NCBI GenBank assembly: GCA_964592595.1
Contig: CAZQFH010000027.1
Coordinates: 1-45,158, forward strand
Direction: 5' to 3'
DNA length: 45,158 nucleotides
Source: UBA5536 sp964592595
GTDB taxonomy: Bacteria > Bacteroidota > Bacteroidia > Bacteroidales > F082
This document shows, piece by piece, positions 34,241 to 42,546 of the stretch. The notes below the pieces were generated by a model. It was not told the origin of the DNA, made no database searches, and saw only the letters and a list, made by a program, of their open reading frames with translations. Numbering within the stretch: the first letter of the stretch is position 1; every line of letters begins with the position of its first letter. The translations under genes were made by a program, and so were the position numbers.

Positions 34241-35233
34241 TTATGGCACTTCTATCGTATTCAAAATCTCATTAATAATCTCTTCGGATGTAACGTTTTC
34301 TGCTTCAGCTTCATAAGTCAATCCAATACGATGGCGCAATACATCATGAGCAATGGCACGCACATCTTCAGGAATCACATAGCCACGGCGTTTGATAAAT
34401 GCATATGCCTTTGAGGCAAGCGCAAGGTTAATACTGGCACGTGGTGAACCTCCATAGCTGATCAGATTCTCGAATCTTTTTAAACGGTAATCAGCCGGAT
34501 AGCGTGATGCAAAAACTATGTCAGTTATATAATTCTCAATTTTTTCATCAAGATAAACTTCTCTGGTAACTGCTCTGGCTCTCAAAATTAACTCAGGCCT
34601 GATGGCCGGATTTGTTTTGGGCTGCTCATTGGTGATATTTTGCCTTAGGATCAGTTTTTCTTCCTCTTTTTTAGGATAATTAATAACAACTTTAAGCATA
34701 AAACGGTCAACCTGAGCTTCGGGCAATGGATAGGTTCCTTCTTGTTCGATTGGGTTTTGTGTTGCCATTACTAAAAAAGGATCGGGCAGATCGAAAGTTT
34801 CATCGCCAATCGTAACCTGACGTTCCTGCATGGCTTCGAGCAATGCGCTTTGTACCTTGGCAGGAGAGCGGTTGATTTCGTCGGCCAGTATAAAATTTGC
34901 GAAAATAGGCCCTTTGCGTACAACAAACTCTTCCGATTTCTGGCTGTAGATAAGCGTACCTAAAAGGTCGGCAGGCAACAGATCAGGCGTGAACTGTATT
35001 CTGCTGAAATCAGCTTTTATCACGTTCGCAAGTGACTTGATAGCAAGGGTTTTAGCCAATCCAGGAACGCCCTCCAGTAAAATGTGGCCATTGCCCAAAA
35101 GACCTATCAGTAAACGTTCTGTCATGGCTTTTTGGCCGATGATAACTTTGTTCATCTCCAGATTTATCAGGTCGATAAATTGACTTTCCTGCTGGATTTT
35201 TTCATTCAAGGCGCTGATATCTGTTTGCATCAT
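34241..35233 (-). CDS. MoxR-family AAA+ ATPase
   Basis: The 330-residue cytoplasmic ATPase heads the Bat operon. Walker A is GVPGLAKT (55-62), Walker B is ILADEINRS (about 115-123, Asp118/Glu119), sensor 1 is VMATQNPIEQEGTYPLPEAQVDRF (split here, about 153-176), and the C-terminal lid follows with SPRASINLALASKAYA and RHRIGLTYEAEAE. All ATP motifs are intact. MoxR ATPases act as chaperones that assemble or activate partner complexes; here the partners would be the DUF58 and VWA proteins encoded downstream. Two ATGs at the start (35233 and 35230) leave the first residue ambiguous by one. A TAnnTTTG promoter element precedes it. Confidence 0.95.
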   Translation of the reverse strand: MMQTDISALNEKIQQESQFIDLINLEMNKVIIGQKAMTERLLIGLLGNGHILLEGVPGLAKTLAIKSLANVIKADFSRIQFTPDLLPADLLGTLIYSQKSEEFVVRKGPIFANFILADEINRSPAKVQSALLEAMQERQVTIGDETFDLPDPFLVMATQNPIEQEGTYPLPEAQVDRFMLKVVINYPKKEEEKLILRQNITNEQPKTNPAIRPELILRARAVTREVYLDEKIENYITDIVFASRYPADYRLKRFENLISYGGSPRASINLALASKAYAFIKRRGYVIPEDVRAIAHDVLRHRIGLTYEAEAENVTSEEIINEILNTIEVP

Positions 35234-35262
35234 ATTTTGTTTTAGGTAGATTTTTCGGATTG

Positions 35263-35270
35263 CAAATATA
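35263..35270 (-). promoter_or_regulatory. Candidate -7 element for the Bat operon
   Basis: On the minus strand, TATATTTG (35270-35263) fits TAnnTTTG and lies about 30 bases before the moxR ATG. No clear -33 TTG is seen. The 35234-35495 gap is otherwise AT-rich without a recognisable element. Confidence 0.45.
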
Positions 35271-35495
35271 GCAAAGGCCAGGCTGTGCCTGCGTTAAAAA
35301 ACGTTAAAGAGGATTAATGTAAGTTAAACAAATTAAGCATGTTACAAGAAAAATGGTTGATGCTCTAGTAGTTATATTTTAGTCGTTAAAACAACAGTGG
35401 CTCTGTGTAGTAAGCTGAATAATCGTAAATTGCAGCCGATTTAGCTTGTATTTGTGCGAATTAGCAAGCTTTTTGTATAAATTAAAAGAAAAGAA

Positions 35496-36539
35496 ATGAA
35501 ATTTACTGCCGCTCAGATTGCTGCCTTGCTCATGGGAGTTGTTGAAGGTGATGAAAATGTTTTGGTTTCAAATGTTTCCAGAATTGAAGAGGGGAAGCCC
35601 GAAACCCTAAGCTTTTTAGCTAATGTGAAATATACTCCATATATTTATGAAACAGAAGCAAGCATCGTTATTGTGAATAAAGATTTTAAAGCAGAGAAAC
35701 CGCTCAGGACAACATTGATAAGGGTTGATGATGCCTATTCTGCTTTTGCAAAGCTGCTTGAGGTGTATCAGCAATATACAACAAATAAAACGGGAATTTC
35801 TTCTTTGGCGTTTTTAGGCCATGATACCACCTACGGTGAAGAATTTTATGCCGGGGCTTTTGCTTTTGTGGGAGACCGCGTGAAGTTAGGCGACAGGGTA
35901 AAAATCTATCCTCAGGTATACATTGGTGATGATTGTCATATTGCAGACGATTGTATTGTGTACCCTGGTGCAAAGCTATATCCGGGCACTGTTTTAGGCA
36001 AGGCTTGCGTGATTCATGCCGGAGCTGTGCTCGGAAGTGATGGTTTTGGTTTTGCTCCACAGTCTGACAATCAGTATAAAAAGGTTCCTCAGATTGGTCA
36101 GGTTATTCTTGAGGATTATGTAGAAATTGGTGCAAATACAACCATCGATAGGGCAACACTTGGTGCAACTGTGATTCGCAAAGGCGTGAAGCTGGACAAC
36201 CTGATTCAGGTAGCGCATAATGTTGAAGTGGGAGAAAACACGGTTATTGCAGCACAGACAGGCATCAGCGGTTCAACGAAAGTTGGTAAAAACTGCATGT
36301 TTGGAGGGCAGGTAGGGCTTGCCGGCCATTTGAATATTGCAGATGGAGTAAAACTGGCTGCCCAATCGGGTGTAGGAACTAGCATCCGTAAAGACGGTGC
36401 CGTTTTTATGGGTTCTCCAGCTATCCCTGCCGATGAGTACAAACGCCTTTATATGCACACCCGCAGGTTAGATCGTCTGATGGACAGGATTCAGCAGCTT
36501 GAAAAGCAAGTTTCAGAAATTCAATCACTTAATGCCTAA
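35496..36539 (+). CDS. lpxD: UDP-3-O-(3-hydroxyacyl)glucosamine N-acyltransferase
   Basis: Third step of lipid A synthesis: transfers a 3-hydroxyacyl chain from ACP to the 2-amino group of UDP-3-O-acyl-glucosamine. The 347-residue protein has the N-terminal uridine-binding domain (about 1-100, with SRIEEGKPETLSFLANVKYT), the left-handed beta-helix of hexapeptide repeats (about 105-320) and a C-terminal coiled helix (RLMDRIQQLEKQVSEI). The catalytic His241 sits in QVAHNVEVG, aligning with E. coli His239. It begins the lipid A cluster, with lpxC-fabZ 75 bases downstream and lpxA beyond. lpxB is not in the window. Confidence 0.96.
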   Translation: MKFTAAQIAALLMGVVEGDENVLVSNVSRIEEGKPETLSFLANVKYTPYIYETEASIVIVNKDFKAEKPLRTTLIRVDDAYSAFAKLLEVYQQYTTNKTGISSLAFLGHDTTYGEEFYAGAFAFVGDRVKLGDRVKIYPQVYIGDDCHIADDCIVYPGAKLYPGTVLGKACVIHAGAVLGSDGFGFAPQSDNQYKKVPQIGQVILEDYVEIGANTTIDRATLGATVIRKGVKLDNLIQVAHNVEVGENTVIAAQTGISGSTKVGKNCMFGGQVGLAGHLNIADGVKLAAQSGVGTSIRKDGAVFMGSPAIPADEYKRLYMHTRRLDRLMDRIQQLEKQVSEIQSLNA

Positions 36540-36563
36540 GGTGTAAGTTTGATTGAAAACACT

Positions 36564-36571
36564 TACTTTTG
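36564..36571 (+). promoter_or_regulatory. Candidate -7 element for lpxC-fabZ
   Basis: TACTTTTG fits TAnnTTTG exactly and lies 43 bases before the lpxC-fabZ ATG, in the gap after lpxD. This suggests lpxC-fabZ and lpxA can be transcribed independently of lpxD. A -33 element at the expected distance is not visible. Confidence 0.45.
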
Positions 36572-36614
36572 CGCAGACTTTTTATGATGCAAATATAGAT
36601 TTTGTCGCATACTT

Positions 36615-38006
36615 ATGACAGAAAATCAATGTACTATCAAAAAGCTTGTTCGCGTTGAAGGCACTGGTCTTCATACCGGACAGCATGGCAGTATCACCTT
36701 TAATCCTGCCCCTGCCAATCACGGTATTAAGTTCAGACGCACTGATCTTGATGGCCAACCCGTTATCGAAGCAAATGTTGATCATGTGGTTGATACCTCA
36801 CGTGGAACAACCTTAGGGAAAAACGGTGCCAGGGTTTATACCATCGAGCATGTGCTTGCAGCTGCAATGGGACTTGGTGTTGACAACCTGATGATTGATC
36901 TGGATATGGATGAAATCCCCATCCGAGATGGCAGTGCGCGTTTTTTTGTAGAAGCGCTGGAATCTGCCGGAATTGAGCAACAGCACGCTGTGCGAGAGTA
37001 TATTGAGATCAAAAACCCTATACGTCTTAAAGATGAAGAAAAAGGATTTGAACTCCTTATCGAACCTGCTGAAGCCTTTACGGTTGACGTAAAAATTGAT
37101 TATGGCACTGAAGTGCTTAATGTTCAGCATGCCTCCCTGAGTGATCTTTCACTTTTTAAAGACGAAATAGCTCCTTGCCGAACTTTTGTTTTTTTGCATG
37201 AGTTGGAGTTTTTGCTTACAAATAATCTGATCAGAGGAGGCGATTTAAGCAATGCTATTGTTTTTGTAAACCGAAAGGTAAGTCAGGAGGAACTGGATCG
37301 GCTGGCTGATTTATTCCAGAAACCAAAAGTAAAAGTTAAGGAAGAAGGGATTTTGAATAATCTGGAACTTCACTTTCCTAACGAACCTGCCAGGCATAAA
37401 CTGCTTGACGTTATAGGAGATTTGAGTCTTTTAGGAAAGCGTATCAAAGGACATGTAAAAGCTTTCAGGCCAGGACATTTTGCTAATACCGAATTTGCTA
37501 AACTAATAAAAGAAAACATTAAAAAACCGATTATGTTAAAAGAACCGCCCTTTGATCTGAATCAACCACCTGTGTATGATATTATTCAGATACAAAAAAT
37601 CTTACCGCATCGCCCTCCCTTTTTATTGATCGATAAGATTATTGAAATCAGTGATGAACATATTCTTGGAATTAAAAATGTGACCATGAATGAGCATTTC
37701 TTCGTTGGGCATTTCCCCGAAGAGCCAGTTATGCCTGGTGTTTTGCAGATTGAAGCTATGGCACAAACAGGAGGTATCTTTGTTTTACATTCTGTTCCGG
37801 ATCCCGAGAACTACATCACTTATTTCTTAAAGATAGAAGAGGCAAAGTTTCGTCATAAAGTAGTGCCGGGCGATACTATTGTTTTTGCACTCGAACTCAC
37901 TTCTCCAATTCGAAGGGGAATCTGCAATATGAGGGGTATTGCATATGTAGGTGATAAAATTGTGACCGAAGGAAAGCTCATGGCTCAGATAGCTAAGAAA
38001 CATTAA
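36615..38006 (+). CDS. lpxC-fabZ: Bifunctional UDP-3-O-acyl-GlcNAc deacetylase / 3-hydroxyacyl-ACP dehydratase
   Basis: A natural fusion known from Bacteroidota. The N-terminal LpxC part (about 1-300) performs the committed, Zn-dependent deacetylation in lipid A synthesis: the zinc ligand His79 lies in IEHVLAAAMG, and the second ligand pair is in RHKLLDVIGDLSLLG (about 254-268). The C-terminal FabZ part (about 318-463) dehydrates 3-hydroxyacyl-ACP in fatty acid synthesis: HRPPFLLIDKI (about 331-341), GHFPEEPVMPGVLQIEAMAQ with His366 and its acidic partner in the following helix. A linker of about 20 residues, IKKPIMLKEPPFDLNQPPVY, joins the two parts. The two enzymes compete for the same 3-hydroxyacyl-ACP, so the fusion fixes their ratio. 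lpxA follows 15 bases later. Confidence 0.96.
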   Translation: MTENQCTIKKLVRVEGTGLHTGQHGSITFNPAPANHGIKFRRTDLDGQPVIEANVDHVVDTSRGTTLGKNGARVYTIEHVLAAAMGLGVDNLMIDLDMDEIPIRDGSARFFVEALESAGIEQQHAVREYIEIKNPIRLKDEEKGFELLIEPAEAFTVDVKIDYGTEVLNVQHASLSDLSLFKDEIAPCRTFVFLHELEFLLTNNLIRGGDLSNAIVFVNRKVSQEELDRLADLFQKPKVKVKEEGILNNLELHFPNEPARHKLLDVIGDLSLLGKRIKGHVKAFRPGHFANTEFAKLIKENIKKPIMLKEPPFDLNQPPVYDIIQIQKILPHRPPFLLIDKIIEISDEHILGIKNVTMNEHFFVGHFPEEPVMPGVLQIEAMAQTGGIFVLHSVPDPENYITYFLKIEEAKFRHKVVPGDTIVFALELTSPIRRGICNMRGIAYVGDKIVTEGKLMAQIAKKH

Positions 38007-38021
38007 TTTCAATAAATTGCT

Positions 38022-38816
38022 ATGAATCAACCACTGGCATACGTTCATCCACAGGCAAAACTGGCCAACAATGTTGTGATTGAACCTTTTGTAAATATTG
38101 AAAAAAACGTTGTAATTGAAGAAGGAACCTGGATCGGATCGAATGTGACGATTATGGAAGGAGCGCGAATTGGTAAAAACTGCCGAATTTATCCCGGTGC
38201 AGTGATCTCCGCAGCACCACAGGATCTGAAATATAGTGGTGAAGATACCATTGTTCGTATCGGCAATAACACCACTATTCGCGAGTTTGTGACGATTAAC
38301 AGAGGTACCAAAGCAAATTGGGAAACTGTAGTTGGCAATAGTTGTTTGCTTATGGCTTATGTGCATGTGGCACATGATTGCATTATAGGGGATAATGTTA
38401 TTTTAGCTAATGCCTGCAATCTTGCTGGTCATATCAGGGTTGATGACTGGGCTATTATTGGTGGATTGGCGGCGGTACATCAGTTTGTACAAATTGGAGC
38501 ACATTCTATGATTAGCGGTGGCGGCATGGCACGTAAGGATGTGCCGCCTTATACTAAAGCTGGACGGGAACCGTTATCCTATGTCGGGGTTAATTCAATT
38601 GGCTTACGTCGTCGTGGTTTTACTGATGATCGCATCAATGCCATTCAGGATATTTATCGGATTATTTATCTTAAAGGAAAAAATGTATCACAGGCTGTGA
38701 GCTATATCGAAGCCAATTTTCATGTTACGCCCGAGCGTGATGAGATTTTGAGTTTTATTGCAAATTCAACGCGGGGTATCATGAAGGGATATGGAAAATT
38801 GCGGGAAAGAGAATAA
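38022..38816 (+). CDS. lpxA: UDP-N-acetylglucosamine acyltransferase
   Basis: First step of lipid A synthesis: moves a 3-hydroxyacyl group from ACP to the 3-OH of UDP-GlcNAc. The 264-residue protein is a left-handed beta-helix (about 1-185) followed by a helical C-terminal domain. Hexapeptide repeats are regular (VVIEPFVNIEKNVVIEEGTW), and the catalytic His118 lies in HVAHDCIIGD. Further signatures are GLAAVHQFVQIGAHSMISGG and the RRRGF stretch. Length fits. It is third in the lpx cluster, 15 bases after lpxC-fabZ, and DoxX follows after 37 bases. Confidence 0.96.
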   Translation: MNQPLAYVHPQAKLANNVVIEPFVNIEKNVVIEEGTWIGSNVTIMEGARIGKNCRIYPGAVISAAPQDLKYSGEDTIVRIGNNTTIREFVTINRGTKANWETVVGNSCLLMAYVHVAHDCIIGDNVILANACNLAGHIRVDDWAIIGGLAAVHQFVQIGAHSMISGGGMARKDVPPYTKAGREPLSYVGVNSIGLRRRGFTDDRINAIQDIYRIIYLKGKNVSQAVSYIEANFHVTPERDEILSFIANSTRGIMKGYGKLRERE

Positions 38817-38853
38817 GCAGCTCATTTTTTTATAAACACCTAAGATAATTCAT

Positions 38854-39252
38854 ATGCTTTTTCTCAATTCCTCAAGAACTTACACCAGTTTGGTTTCAGT
38901 TTGGCTTTTGATAGCAAGGATAGCAATTGGAGGATTTATGCTTACGCATGGTTATCCCAAGCTGATGCGTTTGCTTGATGGTAAAGCTGAGGGATTTCCC
39001 GATCCACTTGGCGTGGGAAGTTTGATTTCTTTATTGCTTGCTATTGCTACAGAAGTAATTGGATCTGTGCTTATTATGCTTGGCTTTTTAACTCGGTTGG
39101 CCACCTTATCGCTTATTTTTACCATGGCAGTAGCAGCTTTTGTAGTCCATTCCGGAGATCCTTTTTCGCGTATGGAAATGAGCTTGCTTTATCTGCTTCT
39201 TTATCTCACCCTATTTGTTTTTGGCCCCGGGAAATATGCCATTGACCGATAA
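38854..39252 (+). CDS. DoxX-family membrane protein
   Basis: A 132-residue inner-membrane protein with four predicted transmembrane helices (about 14-35, 52-75, 78-97 and 108-125). The family signature is visible in the first helix, RIAIGGFMLTHGYPKLMRLLDG, and in VIGSVLIMLGFLTRLATLSLI. DoxX-family proteins include quinone-linked and thiosulfate- or stress-related members, and the biochemical role of most is unknown. It follows lpxA by 37 bases on the same strand and may be co-transcribed, but a functional link to lipid A is not evident. It converges with the metallopeptidase gene, with a hairpin between. Confidence 0.87.
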   Translation: MLFLNSSRTYTSLVSVWLLIARIAIGGFMLTHGYPKLMRLLDGKAEGFPDPLGVGSLISLLLAIATEVIGSVLIMLGFLTRLATLSLIFTMAVAAFVVHSGDPFSRMEMSLLYLLLYLTLFVFGPGKYAIDR

Positions 39253-39279
39253 ATAAAGGATTGACCTTTAGGCCAACCC
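39251..39279 (-). terminator. Rho-independent terminator after the metallopeptidase gene
   Basis: On the minus strand the arms 39279-39271 and 39266-39258 form a 9-bp stem with two G-U pairs and a TAAA loop, then TTTATTT. On the plus strand the same pairs become mismatches, so it is directed to the minus strand. It lies about 30 bases past the stop at 39310. Confidence 0.6.
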
Positions 39280-39309
39280 AATTTGATTTTTTATTTGAAA
39301 AGGTGATAT

Positions 39310-41352
39310 TTATTGAAGATGTCTTACAGCTTTTTCGGCTGCTTCAATTACTGTTTTCACGGAAATAGATTCTCCTACAGCACCTTTCATCCATTCCTGA
39401 GGGATTAAACGTCCTTGCATAAAAGCTTTATAAACTTCTGCTGCAAAATCTTTATCCTGGATATATTGTCCAAATTGAAATTGAATCAACTGACCAATGG
39501 GATAAGCCGAAAGGTAAAGTGGATTATCGATCATATGAGAATAGACTGCTAAGATTGGTGAACCTTTTTTGCCAAAAACGGGTGCGTAAAAGGTGTTCCA
39601 AACTTCCTTGGAAATAGCTAATACAGCTTCTTTTAGTCTGGTTTCATCTGTTCCGGGATTGTCGTAAAGCCATTTCCATACCCTGATATCAACCAACGAA
39701 ACGCCCATAATTTCGTAGTTTGACCACAGCTGATCGAGTGCTGCCAGGTAGGCTGCTTCTTCGTTTTCGACCTCCATATCCAATAGTTCTAAATCTCTTG
39801 CCTGAAAAGCAAAAGCAAGCGCTTCGGTAAAGGAAGTATTTGGAACGCCATTAAGCATATAATAATCTACATCATATAAAGTAATCGTTTGTTCCACATT
39901 GTGGCCAAACTCGTGAATGGCAATGTTATAGCCTTTGTAATCCATGCCATCTGATCCAATACGTGTACGCAAGCGGGCTTTGTCGCCTTTTATGGCAGCT
40001 CCCCAGGCGTGGCCTGCTCCTCGCGAAGGATCTACTGTGATCCGCGACGAGAGCGATTTGGCAGAGTCGGCATCAAATCCCAACTTGATAAGGATATTTG
40101 GCAAATCAGCTTCGAAAGCGGCTTTATTGGGGTATTTTGATTTTAAGGCAGCATCTATTTTACTGATATCTAACGAAGAACGTGTCTTGAATCCATCATA
40201 CCAAATATCCCATGGCTGTAATTTACGCCCCATTCTTTTTTCGATGATTTTTGCCACATCTTTCAGAATTGGATCGCTTAATAAGCTGACAAACAATTTT
40301 TCCACATCATCAACAGGAATTTCCATCGATTCGTCAAACTGCCTTTGAATATAGCTCGGAGCACTTGGTGAGTAGTCATCAATTTTGCGCAATGCCTCAT
40401 GCAGCTTTAACAGGTGACGGTAGCGGGTATCAGGTTCAAAAGTGTAGCGGTAAGTAGCGCCTTCTTTGGTTATCATATTGGTGAAAGGATTCCATAAAAA
40501 ATCATTTTTATTGATCACTTCCAATGGAATCTCCTGATTGATAATTCGTTCCATTACAGCATAAATCATAGCTTGCTTATCAAAACCATCTTTGTTACCG
40601 TAATATGTTTTCAGCTCATCGCGCAAACCCCAATGTGTGATCAATTTAAGATCATCAGGGAAAAGTTGCTGACCCTTGTCATCGCGCAAATTGCCCATAA
40701 AAATATTATAATCGGAGATGTATGAGTCAGCATCGGCTGAGAGTTGTGCATAATTCTGCAATAATTGTGCAGGAATGCGTGAAGTAAATACATCGCCTAA
40801 GCGAGCATAAGCCCAGTCGAGACGATTCCAACTTGCAGCAAGTTTGGTTTTTTCTTTGAGTGTGTAGTGCGGAAAATTGAGTTGAACAATAAAAGCAATC
40901 TTGTTATTAAAAAAATCGGCACCGAGGTGAGCTCCAGGACTATAACCTCCAAAAATTCTGTCAACTTCCAGGATTTCTCCCTTATCCACATGAAGTGGAA
41001 TTTTTAATCCCACATTCATTTTATTGAAGCTACCCCAAAGTAATTCAAAATTGTCTTGAATGCGCAAAAACATCTTTTCACGAACAGCCGCGCCTTTTGC
41101 ATTATAAGTATGGCACAAGGTTTTAAAATCTTCAAAACTACCGTCTTCTGCTGACCAAAGCTGGGAAACCTGATGAACGCCTCGTTCGATGCGTTTCCAT
41201 TGATCGGCATCTGAATGTTGCTTTAATTCGTTGATGAGAAGCTGGATATTTTCTTCTCCAAAATCGAATTTTTGTGATGATTCAATTGCACTTACTTTGT
41301 TCATGTATAATCCAAATATAACTGTAAATGAGATGATTAAAAACTTATTCAT
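39310..41352 (-). CDS. Secreted HExxH metallopeptidase (gluzincin, M3-like)
   Basis: A 680-residue protein with a signal peptide (about 1-23, ending VSAIESS) and no lipobox, so probably periplasmic or exported. The zinc motif HEFGH lies in NIAIHEFGHNVEQ (about residues 477-489), and a downstream Glu in SFTEALAFAFQAR (about 506-518) would be the third ligand, the gluzincin pattern. The end region YPIGQLIQFQFGQYI recalls the C-terminal part of M3-type oligopeptidases. It lacks the strict M3 HExGHxxH form, so the family is not certain. The N-terminal ~270 residues are helical with no recognised domain. It follows a small membrane protein by 21 bases in one operon. Confidence 0.78.
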   Translation of the reverse strand: MNKFLIISFTVIFGLYMNKVSAIESSQKFDFGEENIQLLINELKQHSDADQWKRIERGVHQVSQLWSAEDGSFEDFKTLCHTYNAKGAAVREKMFLRIQDNFELLWGSFNKMNVGLKIPLHVDKGEILEVDRIFGGYSPGAHLGADFFNNKIAFIVQLNFPHYTLKEKTKLAASWNRLDWAYARLGDVFTSRIPAQLLQNYAQLSADADSYISDYNIFMGNLRDDKGQQLFPDDLKLITHWGLRDELKTYYGNKDGFDKQAMIYAVMERIINQEIPLEVINKNDFLWNPFTNMITKEGATYRYTFEPDTRYRHLLKLHEALRKIDDYSPSAPSYIQRQFDESMEIPVDDVEKLFVSLLSDPILKDVAKIIEKRMGRKLQPWDIWYDGFKTRSSLDISKIDAALKSKYPNKAAFEADLPNILIKLGFDADSAKSLSSRITVDPSRGAGHAWGAAIKGDKARLRTRIGSDGMDYKGYNIAIHEFGHNVEQTITLYDVDYYMLNGVPNTSFTEALAFAFQARDLELLDMEVENEEAAYLAALDQLWSNYEIMGVSLVDIRVWKWLYDNPGTDETRLKEAVLAISKEVWNTFYAPVFGKKGSPILAVYSHMIDNPLYLSAYPIGQLIQFQFGQYIQDKDFAAEVYKAFMQGRLIPQEWMKGAVGESISVKTVIEAAEKAVRHLQ

Positions 41353-41373
41353 AAGATTTGAGTTTTGATTTTA

Positions 41374-41784
41374 TCAGGTTTTAGTAAACATTCGGAAGCT
41401 AACAATGCCGCCTGCATAAGCAAAGGGAATATAAAGGCTGATGCTAATTATTGTAAACCAGAGCGGATGTGGAATGAGTAGTACATTGATTGTACCGCTG
41501 ATTAACAAAATAAATCCTGTGATCAGGGCAAGATTTTTGTTTGGTGAGATAGCTGTTGTGAGAAATCCGGCACCAAAAGAACCAATCACGTAGGCTAACA
41601 AAACCATCAACATCTGCTCCAGCGGAATAGCTTTAATCCATTCAGTGGATTCCGGAAATGAAGGATTTGTCGAGAGAAGCTCTGCGGGAACTGGAAAAAG
41701 ATAATGACCCACAGCTTCAAACAGGCCGATAAGAATGAATCCAAAAAGTATTCCGGCAAGAACAGCAATTATTTTTTTTAGCAT
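41374..41784 (-). CDS. Small four-helix membrane protein, function unknown
   Basis: The 136-residue protein has four predicted transmembrane helices: about 5-26 (IIAVLAGILFGFILIGLFEA), 56-78, 82-105 (NLALITGFILLISGTINVLL) and 108-130. The first extracytoplasmic loop is about 30 residues and Pro/Ser/Glu-rich. I recognise no family. It lies upstream of the metallopeptidase gene with 21 bases between, so it shares its transcript, though helical membrane proteins of this type need not interact with it. A promoter candidate lies just before its start. Confidence 0.72.
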   Translation of the reverse strand: MLKKIIAVLAGILFGFILIGLFEAVGHYLFPVPAELLSTNPSFPESTEWIKAIPLEQMLMVLLAYVIGSFGAGFLTTAISPNKNLALITGFILLISGTINVLLIPHPLWFTIISISLYIPFAYAGGIVSFRMFTKT

Positions 41785-41801
41785 GATATAAAGGTATCAA
41801 G

Positions 41802-41830
41802 CAAAGGTACAGGATTTTTTACACTGCAAA
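41802..41830 (-). promoter_or_regulatory. Candidate promoter for the membrane protein-metallopeptidase operon
   Basis: On the minus strand TTTG (41830-41827), a 17-base spacer and TACCTTTG (41809-41802) match the -33/-7 pattern, with the -33 preceded by a T-run. The -7 is only 18 bases from the ATG, so the leader is very short. Confidence 0.55.
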
Positions 41831-41923
41831 AAAAATCAATTTTTGGGTTTCTGGTACAAGTTTTTTGAAACTACAGTTATTTGCTGTTTTTAATACTGAT
41901 GCAGTAAACTATTCGTTTACAGG

Positions 41924-42535
41924 CTATTTCACGTTAAAGTCAAGTACTTTTTCGTCAGCCAGAAAGAGTTCGAAGTGGTCATTGCGCAGGGCTGGCCCAA
42001 CGCCTTCAGGAGTGCCGGTAAAGATGAGATCACCGCTTCGGAGGGTTACAAACTGAGAGACATAAGCGATGATCCTGTCAAAGCTAAAAATCATATTACT
42101 GCTGTTTCCCTGCTGACGCCAGTCGCCATTAATTTTTAGGCCAAAAGGAATGCTAGAGGTGTTTTCGAAAGCAGTGAGGGATGTAAAAGCTCCCACAGGC
42201 GCTGAGAAATCAAAGGCTTTCGCGATTTCCCAGGGCAGTCCCTTTTTTTTACAATCGGCTTGCAGGTCGCGTGCAGTAAAGTCGATACCTACACTTATTT
42301 CGTCGTAGTATTTGTGTGCAAATTTCTCTGCAATATGCTTCCCGTTTTTATTGATTTTAATCACTAGTTCGGCCTCATAATGTATATCTTTAGAGAAATC
42401 AGGATAAAAAAACGGGTTGTGAGGAGGAAGCAGGGCAGTATCTGGCTTCATAAAAAAGACTGGTTTCTCAGGAACCGGATTATTTAATTCTTTGGCGTGC
42501 GCCACATAGTTTCGGCCAATACAGATGATTTTCAT
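41924..42535 (-). CDS. Fumarylacetoacetate hydrolase family protein
   Basis: A 203-residue FAH-fold enzyme of the short type that acts as acylpyruvase, oxaloacetate decarboxylase or a 2-keto acid hydrolase. Family signatures: IGRNYVAHAKELNN at the N-terminus, PVFFMKPDTALLPP (about 25-38), HYEAELVIKI (about 53-62) with metal-binding Glu residues, GIDFTARDLQADCKKKGLPW (about 88-107) and DLIFTGTPEGVG (about 173-184). The 203-residue size fits the single-domain YcgM-like subgroup rather than FAA hydrolase proper. It is 11 bases after the exonuclease gene, so co-transcribed. Substrate cannot be read from sequence. Confidence 0.88.
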   Translation of the reverse strand: MKIICIGRNYVAHAKELNNPVPEKPVFFMKPDTALLPPHNPFFYPDFSKDIHYEAELVIKINKNGKHIAEKFAHKYYDEISVGIDFTARDLQADCKKKGLPWEIAKAFDFSAPVGAFTSLTAFENTSSIPFGLKINGDWRQQGNSSNMIFSFDRIIAYVSQFVTLRSGDLIFTGTPEGVGPALRNDHFELFLADEKVLDFNVK

Positions 42536-42546
42536 AGGTTGATAAG

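Noticed and set aside
35443..35472. AGCTTG...CAAGCT hairpin followed by TTTTT before lpxD, considered as an attenuator or terminator
   Set aside because: Only a 6-bp stem with an 18-base loop and no G/C-rich core; likely chance in AT-rich sequence.
37827..38375. A 182-codon minus-strand frame opposite the ends of lpxC-fabZ and lpxA
   Set aside because: It is antisense to two well-recognised genes, has a His/Cys/Asn-rich composition without domain features, and has no promoter. It is a shadow frame.
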